From Polaromonas jejuensis NBRC 106434 (GTDB lineage: Bacteria; Pseudomonadota; Gammaproteobacteria; Burkholderiales; Burkholderiaceae_C): a DNA stretch of 64,000 nt. Positions within the stretch are counted from its first letter, which is position 1; each line of letters opens with the position of its first letter. Made by a program: the position numbers and the translations under genes. The notes below the pieces were generated by a model, which was not told the origin of the DNA, did not search any database, and worked only from the letters and a program-made list of their open reading frames with translations. Positions 54,801 to 63,042 of this stretch are shown here, one piece after another. Location of the stretch: contig NZ_BCYO01000013.1 in assembly GCF_001598235.1 (NCBI RefSeq), positions 1 through 64,000 of the forward strand, read 5' to 3'.

Positions 54801-56363
54801 GATCGCAGCAACGAGGATGGTCCGGTGACTGATCCGACGAAGTTTTTTCGGCGTCGGGCTCATGTTTTAGGCGATATCGTGTCCGCGCAGCCACAGTATG
54901 TGGGGCCGCCCAGCAAGAGCTATGCGGATAGCGGATACGCTGCATTCAAGGTGGCCCAAGCGTCCCGGCAGGCCGTGGTCTACGCGGCCGCCAACGACGG
55001 AATGCTGCATGCGTTCGATGCCACGACAGGTGACGAAAAATGGGCTTACATTCCCTCGTTTGTGCTGCCGAAACTTTACACACTGGCCGACAAAAAATAC
55101 TCCGACAAGCACCAGTATTTTGTCGAGGGCACGCCGAGGTCAAGCGATGTCTATATTGGCGGCGCATGGAAAACCATCCTGGTCGGTGGTTTGGACGGTG
55201 GCGGCACGGGCTACTATGCGCTGGATATTACCGACCCTGCGACGCCCGTCTTGTTGTGGGAGTTCACCGACGTCAATATGGGTTATTCCTTCGGTAATCC
55301 GGAGATCACCAAATTGGACGACGGCACTTGGGTCGTGCTGCTGACATCAGGTTATGACAATTGCCCACGCACAGCATCGGCGAGTTGCGTTAAAAATGCG
55401 ACTGGCAACGGCCAAGGGTACCTTTATGTACTTAACGCCGCCACGGGTGCTCTAATCAACTCGACAGCTGCAATATCTACCACGGTTGGCAGCACCAGCA
55501 CCCCAAGTGGGTTGGCGCGTATCATCGCCCAAGCCGGCTCGGACAACGTCACGAAGCGGGTCTATGGCGGCGATCTGCTCGGAAACCTGTGGCGCTTCAC
55601 CATCGGGTCGGCCGGCTACAGCGCGCAACTGCTGGCGACATTTCAAGATCCCTCAGGCAACCCACAGCCTATCACCAGCAGGCCGCAGGTCACCACCTAC
55701 AACGGGCTGCCTTTGGTTTACGTGGGAACCGGCCGCTACCTGGGCACCTCCGATGTGGGAAGCTCTCTTCAACAAACGTTTTATGCCATTAAAGATAATT
55801 TGGGCTCCACGAGTTATGGCAACCCCCGCGCCAGCAGTACCACCTTCATCAGCAAGACCGCAGTTGATGGTGTCTGCCCTGCGGGGACGGATATCAATAT
55901 CTGCCATCCGGGCACGAAAGTGAGAACGGTCACTCAGAACAATGGAACATCGGCTGATAGTCTGAGTACCAAGAATGGTTGGTTTGTTGATTTTCCAGCC
56001 TCTTCTGGAGAGTTGGCTTTTACCGACCCTAAGCTCGTTACCGGTACGCTAGCATTTTCAACCAGTGTGCCAACCGCGACAACATCTGATGTATGCGGTT
56101 CATCGACCAGCGCCGACCCCTTGGCATTGGACTATATTTTGGATTACTTGACCGGCGGTGCTGTCGGTACGACAACGGGTGTCATCGCTGCTGTCTTGGG
56201 ACCCGGCATTGCTACGGCGCCACAAATAGAGCAGTTGCCTGACCGCACCGTGATCGCCAAATATCGGCTGTCGAATGGTCAGGAGGTGCCGGTGAAGCTG
56301 CGGTTCGGAGTCGGGACTAATTCGACCAAGCGGGTTTCTTGGCGTGAGCTGGTTACCGAGTAA
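51813..56363 (+). CDS. pilY1: Type IV pilus tip adhesin/biogenesis protein PilY1
   Basis: 1516 residues. Signal peptide MKNHWVLNHFGRTLLPLLFF... to ~residue 34 (start 51813; ATG 51765 is possible). A von Willebrand A-like domain begins at ~59 with MIDAS VLDDSGSMDWD, continues to TILSTDGFW (~333) and resumes at ADVAAYYYN (~680). In between lies a ~340-residue Ser/Thr-rich, low-complexity insertion (for example TTTQTITNGVPG, STTTTPATS). The C-terminal PilY1 beta-propeller (~1029-1400) has VVYAAANDGMLHAFDATTGDEKW and GYYALDITDP. The base composition is lower in GC than in its chromosomal neighbours. Roles in pilus assembly, adhesion and surface sensing are known for PilY1. Confidence 0.9.
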   Translation: MKNHWVLNHFGRTLLPLLFFGLVQVWPGTGDALAATTDVATGPIFTNATATTEVKPNVMFVLDDSGSMDWDFMPDDANNFSGKYGFPSSQCNGVYYNPAITYSPPVDATGTSYSNSSFTSAWKDGYKTGSGTTDLSKSFKADINSNNIDTAQAAYYYVYSGAQTTAKQKDYYSTNGIFYKECNSTIGSTTKVDGTNAVNTLFTKKTVSATSGPGGTDERTNFANWYSYYRTRMLMMKTASGRAFKTLNSHFRVGFMTIDNNASPAFLNIADFDSSQKSNWYTKLYSSVANNSTPLREALANAGRMYAGQITNLNGTTVTNPVQYACQRNYTILSTDGFWNGTDSNVKKLDGTTTMDNQDGSLPRPYNDGATSTSTIVTPYTSTQDRKTVTTGATTTRTWTKYTTTIGASCTSSGTPPNLIATAPTSAKDKGNAGNSYSGSHLLGLGTTASSSNPDSNRCIAIGTSSSSIHPWFCRGSSSNNPVSPIGNASVTDASGVTWYLVSSTTGNTNAASCVSAQAIDSGYPSNTPLACPGAAAVSGNSVTTTPYTQTETISGSTTTNVDRYTASQTTTQTITNGVPGTVGALTPTTPTFSLTSNVSTTTTPATSDVFGSWTAGTPSPNNVCTATASLPAAGTTTPAITSTTTSGGTTPAYTVVATTGPTAGTPTVTVTSAGGTSDTLADVAAYYYNTNLRTSALGNCTGPIISPATTANDLCLANKVPPNGLDTATWQHMTTFTLGLGARGRMVFSPSYLTDTAGDYFDVWKGNIAGSTNCSWQSANGKPCNWPTPGSDQIENVDDLWHAAVNGHGNYFSATDPATLANALSSSLNVIINTPQPGTAAAAATTNPKITSNNNFQFSSYFKSVEWSGELIRQTMSLSDGSVPTYDHMNPDPTKYDWSAQTSLDAKAYTSRNIYTKGTSGLISFTWAALGAASLQSNFTTPNISTSPPSFPTQITGLSQFCATGTDCISATAQTNTTVATGGAAGEALVNFLRGDRSNEDGPVTDPTKFFRRRAHVLGDIVSAQPQYVGPPSKSYADSGYAAFKVAQASRQAVVYAAANDGMLHAFDATTGDEKWAYIPSFVLPKLYTLADKKYSDKHQYFVEGTPRSSDVYIGGAWKTILVGGLDGGGTGYYALDITDPATPVLLWEFTDVNMGYSFGNPEITKLDDGTWVVLLTSGYDNCPRTASASCVKNATGNGQGYLYVLNAATGALINSTAAISTTVGSTSTPSGLARIIAQAGSDNVTKRVYGGDLLGNLWRFTIGSAGYSAQLLATFQDPSGNPQPITSRPQVTTYNGLPLVYVGTGRYLGTSDVGSSLQQTFYAIKDNLGSTSYGNPRASSTTFISKTAVDGVCPAGTDINICHPGTKVRTVTQNNGTSADSLSTKNGWFVDFPASSGELAFTDPKLVTGTLAFSTSVPTATTSDVCGSSTSADPLALDYILDYLTGGAVGTTTGVIAAVLGPGIATAPQIEQLPDRTVIAKYRLSNGQEVPVKLRFGVGTNSTKRVSWRELVTE

Positions 56364-56599
56364 TGAGAGTCTATTTTTCCATTGTGGTGCAGATTTCTAT
56401 ATTAGAAAATGCTGCTTCTACGTGGTTGAAAACAGCCCTCTTTATCCGCTGACTGGGACCAGAAAAGAAAATCGCTTGGAATTTGAGGCTGCGCTGAGAA
56501 AGTCCAAACATCGCTTATGCAACAAAGTTTGCGAGGATAACCGCCACGCAGCGCCGCTTCTACCAGCGCCTCTCCCACCAATGGAGTGGATAATTTGAG

Positions 56600-57771
56600 G
56601 AGATAACCAGCCGGCGCCGAAATTCCTCTGGAAGCATAGCAACGCCGATACCGGGTTCGCCGAACTGGGTCAGTCCAGGTCGGATATGGTGGCCAAGCTG
56701 CGCTACCAGACCAACCCGGTACTGATTTTCAGCCTGGGCTACGACGCTGCGGCCAACGACCCGACCATTCAAGGAACGGCTACCATGGGCCGCGGCGTGA
56801 TGGTGCTGGATGCGACGACTAGCAATCCGATCTGGCAGGCCGGCCCCGCCCCTGCCAGTGCCACCTTCAACAAAACCGTCGCCGGCATGAGCTATGCCAT
56901 TCCCGCTACGGTTGCGTTGTACGACTCCGATGGGGACGGCAACATAGACCGCATTTACGCGGCCGACACCGGCGCCAATGTCTGGCGCATCAATGTCGAT
57001 GACGCCAATCCCGCCAACTGGACGGTCAATCAACTGGCATCGCTCGGCGGCACGGGCGCCAATGCCCGCAAGTTTCTCTATACGCTGGACATCATTCCGG
57101 CGGATACGACCAACAACTTCGACTCGCTGCTGCTCGGCTCCGGCGACCGCGAACACCCGTTTGACAAGGCCATCATCAACCGCTACTACATGATCAAGGA
57201 CGACCATGGCCTGACCGCAACGCGATCCTCGCCGATCACCGAGGGGACCGCGGGGTCGATCACCGGCGTCGCGGGCCAGCTGTACGACGCAACGTCCAAT
57301 CTGATTCAGGTGGGAACGTCGACGCAGGTCGCGGCCGCTAAGACGGCCTTCTCCACTGCCAGCGGCTGGTATGTGATCCTGTTTACGCCGGGTAAGCCGC
57401 CTACGGGCGAGAAGGTCGTGGGGGGCTCGACCACGCTGGCCGGCACGGTCTATTTCGGCACCAACATGCCCACGGCGGTAGCCGACAATGCCTGCGTGGG
57501 TAACCTCGGGCAAGCCCGGCTTTATGCGATGAGCTACCTTAACGGATCGGCCACCGTTGACGAGAACAAGAGCGGTACCTTGACCACGGCCGACCGCTAC
57601 TTCATGCGGGCCGGCGGCGGCTATCCCCCGACGCCCGTGCCCATTTCCGTCGTGATCGGCGGCAAGACCTACCAAGGCGCCATCAGCGGTACCCAGGTGC
57701 TGACCCCGCCCGGTCCGACCTTGGGCCGCAGGTATCGAACATTTTGGCAGCGGCTGATAGACAAGAATTAA
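56600..57771 (+). pseudogene. C-terminal half of a second pilY1
   Basis: Coding similarity to PilY1 propeller ends starts in frame at about 56610 (PKFLWKHSNADTGFAELGQS), just after an in-frame TGA, and runs to 57771 with NPVLIFSLGYDAAANDP, RGVMVLDATT and DGDGNIDRIYAADTGANVWR. The segment completes a propeller but has no N-terminal domain, signal peptide or start codon with ribosome site; the first ATG is 56686. Higher GC than the intact pilY1 beside it, so it is from a different paralogue. Probably the tail left after replacement of the original pilY1. Confidence 0.75.
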
Positions 57772-58101
57772 GGCGCGTCTTGCGCGGCGTTTGCCGGAAG
57801 GAAAGCCCTCCGCGCTTGCGCGCCTGAAGTCTCAGTGATGCTGCAGTTCTGTCCATGGACTGCTTGCACAGGCGTTTCATCCTGTTGGCGCTGATGGGGG
57901 GAACCCCAGGGAACGGACACTAACCATATAAGCATAAGTCACCGTGTCTTCGTCTAAAGCGCTATCGCGACTTCTCTGGCAAGTTACGCTCGGTTGCCAA
58001 TGTCTCTCTAACTAACCAGCAATCTCGCGCGGTTGGTCAGCAAGTAGTTGGTTCGTGCGTTGCTGGTAGTGGGATACCAAACTAACTAACTAAAGATACA
58101 A
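57772..58101. other. 330-bp intergenic region
   Basis: No gene seen. It contains several CTAACTAA/ACTAACCA direct repeats (around 58009-58019 and 58080-58090) and no short repeat. Probably the leader of the secreted protein gene at 58102. Confidence 0.45.
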
Positions 58102-58431
58102 ATGCGTAAATTTTTCATCGCAACACTGGTTTCACTCGCTACTTTGTCTGCTGCAGGTGTGGCAACAGCGGCCGGCTCCGGCGGTGGGTCATCACACGGA
58201 GGGGGCGGCGGATCATCACACGGAGCGGGTGCGGCGAGCGCCAATTCGAACGGGACTAAGTCCACGGACCGCGACTTCGGAAAGGAGCGCGCGGCTGACC
58301 GGGCAAACAGCAAGACCTCAAAAAAAGCAGCACTCAATTCCAACGGCATCAAGTCCGCTGACAGAGACAAGGGTAAAGCCCGTGCAGCCGACCGGCATCA
58401 GCGCACTCGTCACCATACTTCCCGTAAATAA
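58102..58431 (+). CDS. Small secreted protein with duplicated NSNGxKSxDRDxGKxRAADR unit
   Basis: 109 residues. Signal peptide RKFFIATLVSLATLSAAGVATA, then a Gly/Ser/His-rich stretch (GGGSSHGGGGGSSHG), then two copies of a ~20-residue unit: NSNGTKSTDRDFGKERAADR and NSNGIKSADRDKGKARAADR, separated by an 11-residue linker. The end is basic (RTRHHTSRK). No family name known to me. Followed by a strong terminator. Possibly a periplasmic metal- or nucleic-acid-binding protein; that is a guess from composition. Confidence 0.75.
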   Translation: MRKFFIATLVSLATLSAAGVATAAGSGGGSSHGGGGGSSHGAGAASANSNGTKSTDRDFGKERAADRANSKTSKKAALNSNGIKSADRDKGKARAADRHQRTRHHTSRK

Positions 58432-58440
58432 CTGAGTGAG

Positions 58441-58478
58441 CAGGTTGCGCGCTTCGAATGTGGCAACCTGTTTTTTTT
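58441..58478 (+). terminator. Rho-independent terminator
   Basis: CAGGTTGC/GCAACCTG stem and eight T, just after the secreted protein gene. Confidence 0.85.
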
Positions 58479-58490
58479 ACCCCCTGATTC

Positions 58491-58631
58491 ATGCCCGACA
58501 AACCGTACAAAAACCGAGACGGGCGATACTGCCGCAAGTACCTGACCCATGCCGTGATTGACGGCTATACCCGCCAAGTCTCCAGCACAGCCTGCCGGCA
58601 ACCCAATGGCGTCTGGCAAATGATCAACTAA
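58491..58631 (+). pseudogene. Remnant of a surface-antigen (17-kDa/RT0821-type) C-terminal domain
   Basis: 46 codons reading GRYCRKYLTHAVIDGYTRQV then SSTACRQPNGVWQM, the C-terminal motif (Y-C-R-x-Y...G-x-A-C-R-x-P-x-G-x-W) of small outer-membrane antigens. The lipoprotein signal and glycine-zipper part are missing, and it sits directly after a terminator. It could be translated from ATG 58491, but function is doubtful. Confidence 0.55.
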
Positions 58632-58857
58632 CCGGCATGCGACATGCGGCATGGGAAAATTGTCATGGTATGAGTCGGTATTTGAACGCCGATCTCACAC
58701 TGACTGGTTGTCGCTGATAAACCCTGAGAATCAAGCACCCATGGAGGTTCGCAAGGTGGCTCAGGGGTATGGATATTGCAGGCATTGGCCGGCCAGGCTT
58801 GGGGGCCACCTGGTTCTGTGACAGTGTCCCCGGATCGTCAGTGGGCGCACTGAACGT

Positions 58858-60129
58858 TTAGAACAGCTGGTCAGTGTGTGCTACTGAATCGATAGCGTCA
58901 TGCGGCCGATTGTTGGGGGCTGCAGGCACTTTTCCATCAAGATTTCGAGTCGGATTCAGTTCTTCGGCCTTGATCAGCCCTCCTACCCGCACACCCAGGA
59001 GGCGCAAACGTTTGTCCAGCGGCACGCGCTTGAGGGCCAGGCCCGCGGTGTGGCGTATGGTTTGGGCGTCAGCCGTGTAGGTGTCCAGGGTCTGATCACG
59101 CGTCACGCTCTTGAAGTTGTCGTAGCGCAGCTTGATGCCAATGGTTTTCCCCACATAACCTTTGCGCTGCAAGTCCTCAGCCAGCTTGGTGCAGAGTTCG
59201 GTGAAGATGGCACCCAGCTCGGCCTTGTCGCGCACCGCATGCAGGTCGCGGTCGAAGGTGGTCTCGCGGCTCATGCTCACCGGCTCGCTCTCGGTCACCA
59301 CCGGACTGTCGTCGCGGCCCCAGGCGGCCTCGTGCATCCAGGCGCCCGTGGCCTTGCCGAAGTGGTCTATGAGCCACTGCGGCTCCTGCGCGGCCAGCTC
59401 GCCGATGGTGTGGATGTGCAGCCTGGCCAGTTTCTCGCCGGCCTTGGGGCCTATGCCGTTGATCTTGCGTACGTGCAGCGGCCAGATCATGGTCTGCAGG
59501 TCGTCCTCATGAACGATCGAAATGCCGTTGGGCTTGTTGAACTCGCTGGCCATCTTGGCCAGCAGCTTGTTGGGCGCCACGCCGATCGAGCAGGTCAGGC
59601 CGGTTTTCTCGAAAATGGCCTTCTGGATCAGTCGGGCCAGCACCCGGCCGCCCTCGCGCTGGCCGCCGGGCACCTCGGTGAAGTCGATATAGACCTCATC
59701 CACGCCGCGGTCCTGCATCAGCGGCGCAATCTCGGTGATGGTGGACTTGAAAAGCCTCGAGTACTTGCGCACCTCCTCGAAATCCACAGGCAGCACGATG
59801 GCCTGCGGGCAGAGCTTGGCGGCCTTCATCATGCCCATGGCAGAACCGACGCCAAACTGGCGCGCGGCATAGGTGGCGGTGGTGATCACGCCGCGCCCGA
59901 CATAGTCTTTCAGCAGCGGAAAGCTTTCGACCGGGATGAAGCGCAGCGCCCGCTCGCCCTGCGCGGCCCGCAACTCCTCGTCGACCTTGCGCCAGCCACC
60001 GCCGATGACGACGGGCAGGCCCTTGAGTTGCGGATAGCGCAGCAACTCGACCGACGCGAAAAACGCGTCCATGTCGAGGTGGGCAATGCGGCGAATTTTG
60101 GACGGGTGGGAAGAAGACAGGTCGCTCAC
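58858..60129 (-). CDS. dinB: DNA polymerase IV (Y family)
   Basis: 423 residues. Palm motif IAHLDMDAFFASVE, catalytic GVDEVYIDFTE, HhH segment INGIGPKAGEKLARLHIHTI and little-finger domain. GTG start at 60129 (VSDLSSSHPSKIRRIAHLD). The C-terminus ends DQLF, like a minimal clamp-binding tail; the last ~12 codons before it (AIDSVAHT) come from a copy of the short genomic repeat. No LexA-type box was found upstream. Confidence 0.93.
   Translation of the reverse strand: MSDLSSSHPSKIRRIAHLDMDAFFASVELLRYPQLKGLPVVIGGGWRKVDEELRAAQGERALRFIPVESFPLLKDYVGRGVITTATYAARQFGVGSAMGMMKAAKLCPQAIVLPVDFEEVRKYSRLFKSTITEIAPLMQDRGVDEVYIDFTEVPGGQREGGRVLARLIQKAIFEKTGLTCSIGVAPNKLLAKMASEFNKPNGISIVHEDDLQTMIWPLHVRKINGIGPKAGEKLARLHIHTIGELAAQEPQWLIDHFGKATGAWMHEAAWGRDDSPVVTESEPVSMSRETTFDRDLHAVRDKAELGAIFTELCTKLAEDLQRKGYVGKTIGIKLRYDNFKSVTRDQTLDTYTADAQTIRHTAGLALKRVPLDKRLRLLGVRVGGLIKAEELNPTRNLDGKVPAAPNNRPHDAIDSVAHTDQLF
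58880..58896 (-). repeat. Short repeat core inside the dinB C-terminus
   Basis: On the coding strand GCTATCGATTCAGTAGC, one base from the core at 21382. Read in frame as AIDSVA just before the final HTDQLF. Confidence 0.7.
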
Positions 60130-60241
60130 CCGGCAAGCATAGCGCGACTGCCCTGAGCGCGCTCTGGCGGTACAAGGCAGGCCGCCATCGGCGCCTTGGC
60201 CTGAAAGCCAGGGGTCTTCGCGTCCCCCAACAGGCACCTGG

Positions 60242-60321
60242 CTGCACTCCTGGTCATGTTGGCTGCACTGTCAGTCAATCGTGCTCTTGTGGGCGTCCAC
60301 AGGCTGGTTACTCTTGGTTAC
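60242..60321 (+). promoter_or_regulatory. AraC-type operator module, copy 1
   Basis: CTGCACT at 60242 and 60263 (21 bp apart, two helical turns) and, 64 bp after the first, GGTTAC at 60306 and 60316 (10 bp apart). The same arrangement recurs at 61520 and 62754. It lies upstream of the first AraC gene. Confidence 0.6.
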
Positions 60322-60494
60322 CGATCTACTGCATGACCAGCGATTTGATCAACTCATGCCGTGCTAGCGTCATGCAGACTTTTCCGGAATCGGTTCATTT
60401 TTTCCAAAGGCGAGCGTGAATACCCGTCGCGTGGAATTCATTTCGATCCGCTGCGGCATTTGAAGCGTGGAGTGCTTTCGTACCAAGGTGCACT

Positions 60495-61445
60495 TTGAAA
60501 TACAACCGCTGGTCTACTTTGCATATCGCACCGCGGCACCGCGCCGAGTTCTGGCGCTCAGCGGGCCAGGATGCGCTCACACCGATAACGCCCCACATTC
60601 CCAGGCTAGACAATTTCGAGGCCACGCTGACGACTCGCAGTCTGGATGTCGTGGTGCTCAACCAGGTGCAGGTGCTGACTTCCAGCCACGACGTTGAGCA
60701 GACCGACGCCGACTTGGCGCGCGGTGGGCCGCCGTGTCTTCTTGTGGATGTGTACTTGTCGGGGCAGGTACACGCATCCCAGCACGACCGCAAGATCATC
60801 GCAAAACCTGGCGAACCGTTCCTGATCGACAGCCGCCAGAAATACAGGCTCAATCACCCGAATCCGGTGAGCATGCTCGCATTGGTGGTGCCCTATACCG
60901 CGCTGGGTGCCCACGAGGCCGCGATAAACGCCCTGACTGCGAGCCATCTACCCGAACGAGCATCGCTCCAGCTGCTGGCCAGCCAGATGCGAGCCCTCAG
61001 CGCATGGCCACATGATCTGCAAGCCGCTGAATCGGCCCGGGTGTCGGATCTGCTGGTAGGCACGCTGCAGGCCGTGCTGCTGGATGCGGCCGAGGACTCG
61101 GCTGGAGCCAGGAAAGAACGGAGCTTCCTGCGGCGCAAGGTGCAGCAGTTGATCGAACGGCAGTACGCCGACCCGGCCTTGTCCCCGGCCGTGGTGGCGT
61201 ATCAAATGGGCGTGTCGGTGCGCACCTTGCATGCCCGCCTGGCGCAAGACGGGACCAGCTTCGGCGCCGAGCTGATGGCACACCGTCTCCAACGTGCTTA
61301 CACCATGCTGCAAGGTGCGCCGCAACACAGCACCACCGTCATCGCGATCGCTGCCCTTTGTGGCTTCAGTTCCGCAGCCCACTTCTCCAGGCGCTTTCGC
61401 GCCCGTTATGGCATGCCGCCGGGGGCGCTGCTGCGAGAAAGTTGA
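60495..61445 (+). CDS. AraC-family transcriptional regulator (copy 1)
   Basis: 316 residues from TTG. An N-terminal AraC-binding-like domain (e.g. NQVQVLTSSHDVEQTDADLA, GEPFLIDSRQKYRL) precedes a C-terminal double HTH with MGVSVRTLHARLAQDGTSFG and IAALCGFSSAAHFSRRFRAR. Codons upstream to 60420 align in frame with copy 2 (FRSAA-FEAWSAFV) but have no ATG/GTG/TTG and follow a TGA at 60417, so the start may have been lost or be non-canonical. Tandem duplicate of the next gene. Confidence 0.85.
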   Translation: MKYNRWSTLHIAPRHRAEFWRSAGQDALTPITPHIPRLDNFEATLTTRSLDVVVLNQVQVLTSSHDVEQTDADLARGGPPCLLVDVYLSGQVHASQHDRKIIAKPGEPFLIDSRQKYRLNHPNPVSMLALVVPYTALGAHEAAINALTASHLPERASLQLLASQMRALSAWPHDLQAAESARVSDLLVGTLQAVLLDAAEDSAGARKERSFLRRKVQQLIERQYADPALSPAVVAYQMGVSVRTLHARLAQDGTSFGAELMAHRLQRAYTMLQGAPQHSTTVIAIAALCGFSSAAHFSRRFRARYGMPPGALLRES

Positions 61446-61519
61446 ACGCCCGTCCCGTTCGTCGCCATCGGCGCCTTGGCCTGAAAGCCAGGGGCTCCGC
61501 CTCCCTAACAAACACCTGG

Positions 61520-61599
61520 CTGCACTCCTGGTCATGATGACTGCACTGCTGGTCAATAGGCCATTGTGAGTGCCCCACCAGCTGGTTACTCTTGGTTAC
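61520..61599 (+). promoter_or_regulatory. AraC-type operator module, copy 2
   Basis: CTGCACT at 61520 and 61541 (21 bp apart); GGTTAC at 61584 and 61594 (10 bp apart). Same spacing as copy 1. A further shared segment, CATGCAGACTTTTCCGGAAT at 61641, also follows copy 1 (60371). Confidence 0.6.
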
Positions 61600-61684
61600 C
61601 GATCTGCATTGGTCATTTGATCAACTCCTATCGTGATGGGGTCATGCAGACTTTTCCGGAATCGGCTCATTTCTCCAAAGACGA

Positions 61685-62716
61685 GTGCGAATACCCGTCG
61701 CGTTGAGTCCATTTCGATCCGCTGCGGTATTTGAAGCATGGAGTGCTTTCGTTGCGAGGTGCACTTTGAAATACAACCGCTGGTCCACCTTGCACATCGC
61801 ACCGCGGCATCGCGCAGAGTTCTGGCGTTCGGCCAATCAAGAGGCCATCGTTCCGCTGACGCCGCACATCCCCAGGCTCGACGATTTCCAGGCCGAGATC
61901 ACGCATCGCGGCCTGGACAATCTGGTGCTGAACCAGGTGCAGGTGCAGGCCCCCAGCCACGACATGGAACGCACCGCCGCGGACCTGGCGCGTGGTGGGC
62001 CTGCGTGTGTGTTTGCGAATTTGTACTTGTCAGGGCAGACACAGGCACTCCAGTCGGGGAGTGAGATCACGGCAAAGCCCGGCGAGCTCTTCCTGATCGA
62101 CGGCTGTGAGCAATACAGGCTCAACCACCCGAATCCGGTGAGTCTGCTCGTGCTGGGCGTGCCCTATGCCGCGCTGGGCGCCCTGGGGCCCGCGCTGAGC
62201 GCCCTCACCGCACGCCGCCTGCCCGAGCGCGCATCGGTCCAGCTGCTGGCCAGCCAGATGCGAACCCTCAGCACATGGCCGCATGCACTGCAAGCTGCCG
62301 AATCGGCCCGGGTGTCGGACCTGCTGGTGAGCACATTGCAGGCCGTGCTGCTGGATGCGACCGAAGACTCGGCTGGAGCCAGGAAAGAACGGCGCTTCCT
62401 GCGGCGCAAGGTGCAGCAGTTGATCGAACGGCAGTACGCTGACCCGGCCTTGTCCCCGGCCGCCGTCGCGCATCAAATGGGTGTGTCAGTGCGAACCTTG
62501 CATGCCCGCCTTGCCCAAGACGGGACCAGCTTCGGCGCCGAGCTGATGGCGCACCGTCTCCAACGTGCTTACACCATGCTGCAAGGTGCGCCGCAACACA
62601 GCACCACCGTCATCGCGATCGCTGCCCTTTGTGGCTTCAGTTCCGCAGCCCACTTCTCCAGGCGCTTTCGCGCCCGTTATGGCATGCCGCCGGGGGCGCT
62701 GCTGCGGGCGGGCTGA
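61685..62716 (+). CDS. AraC-family transcriptional regulator (copy 2)
   Basis: 343 residues from GTG 61685; TTG at 61766 is the equivalent of the copy 1 start. The N-terminal domain differs from copy 1 at many positions (for example TPHIPRLDDFQAEITHRGLD against TPHIPRLDNFEATLTTRSLD). The last ~155 bp of the HTH region are identical in DNA to copy 1 (62552-62705 with 61281-61434). The two sensors may bind different ligands while reading the same operator. Confidence 0.87.
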   Translation: MRIPVALSPFRSAAVFEAWSAFVARCTLKYNRWSTLHIAPRHRAEFWRSANQEAIVPLTPHIPRLDDFQAEITHRGLDNLVLNQVQVQAPSHDMERTAADLARGGPACVFANLYLSGQTQALQSGSEITAKPGELFLIDGCEQYRLNHPNPVSLLVLGVPYAALGALGPALSALTARRLPERASVQLLASQMRTLSTWPHALQAAESARVSDLLVSTLQAVLLDATEDSAGARKERRFLRRKVQQLIERQYADPALSPAAVAHQMGVSVRTLHARLAQDGTSFGAELMAHRLQRAYTMLQGAPQHSTTVIAIAALCGFSSAAHFSRRFRARYGMPPGALLRAG

Positions 62717-62753
62717 ACGCCCGTCCCGTTCGCCGCCCCAAACAGGCATGCGC

Positions 62754-62834
62754 TTGCACTCCTGGCCATGATGACTGCACTGCCAGTCAATAGGCCATTG
62801 TGAGTGCCCCACAGGCCGACTTACTCTCGGTTAC
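62754..62834 (+). promoter_or_regulatory. AraC-type operator module, copy 3
   Basis: TTGCACT at 62754 and CTGCACT at 62775 (21 bp apart), then ACTTAC at 62819 and GGTTAC at 62829 (10 bp apart). It lies 3' of the second AraC gene, in front of the small operon at 62896-63998, where it may control those genes. Confidence 0.5.
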
Positions 62835-62895
62835 CCCTTAATTTCAACTCACTCGAGGACGCGTTGAATGAACGAGATTTACAAGAGCCCATGGG

Positions 62896-63042
62896 ATGCG
62901 TTATTGGGCGCATGGGGCCGATGCGGTGTGCGTCAGTATGGTGAGCAATGGCTGCGGGCGTCCTGATCGTGCCGTGCGTGCCGGCCACATTCAAGGTCTG
63001 CGTGCCATTGAGCACTACTGCGTTGCGGGCGGACTGACATGA
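62896..63042 (+). CDS. Hypothetical 48-residue protein
   Basis: MRYWAHGADAVCVSMVSNGC ... IQGLRAIEHYCVAGGLT. Its stop overlaps the next ATG (ATGA), a sign of coupled translation. Cysteine-containing; no family recognised. Competing frames (ATG 62868, 32 codons) exist, so support is weak. Confidence 0.35.
   Translation: MRYWAHGADAVCVSMVSNGCGRPDRAVRAGHIQGLRAIEHYCVAGGLT

Noticed and set aside
62868..62966. 32-codon frame MNEIYKSPWDALLGAWG after the third operator
   Set aside because: Competes with a frame that couples to the next gene by ATGA; neither is strong, and only the coupled one was kept at low confidence.
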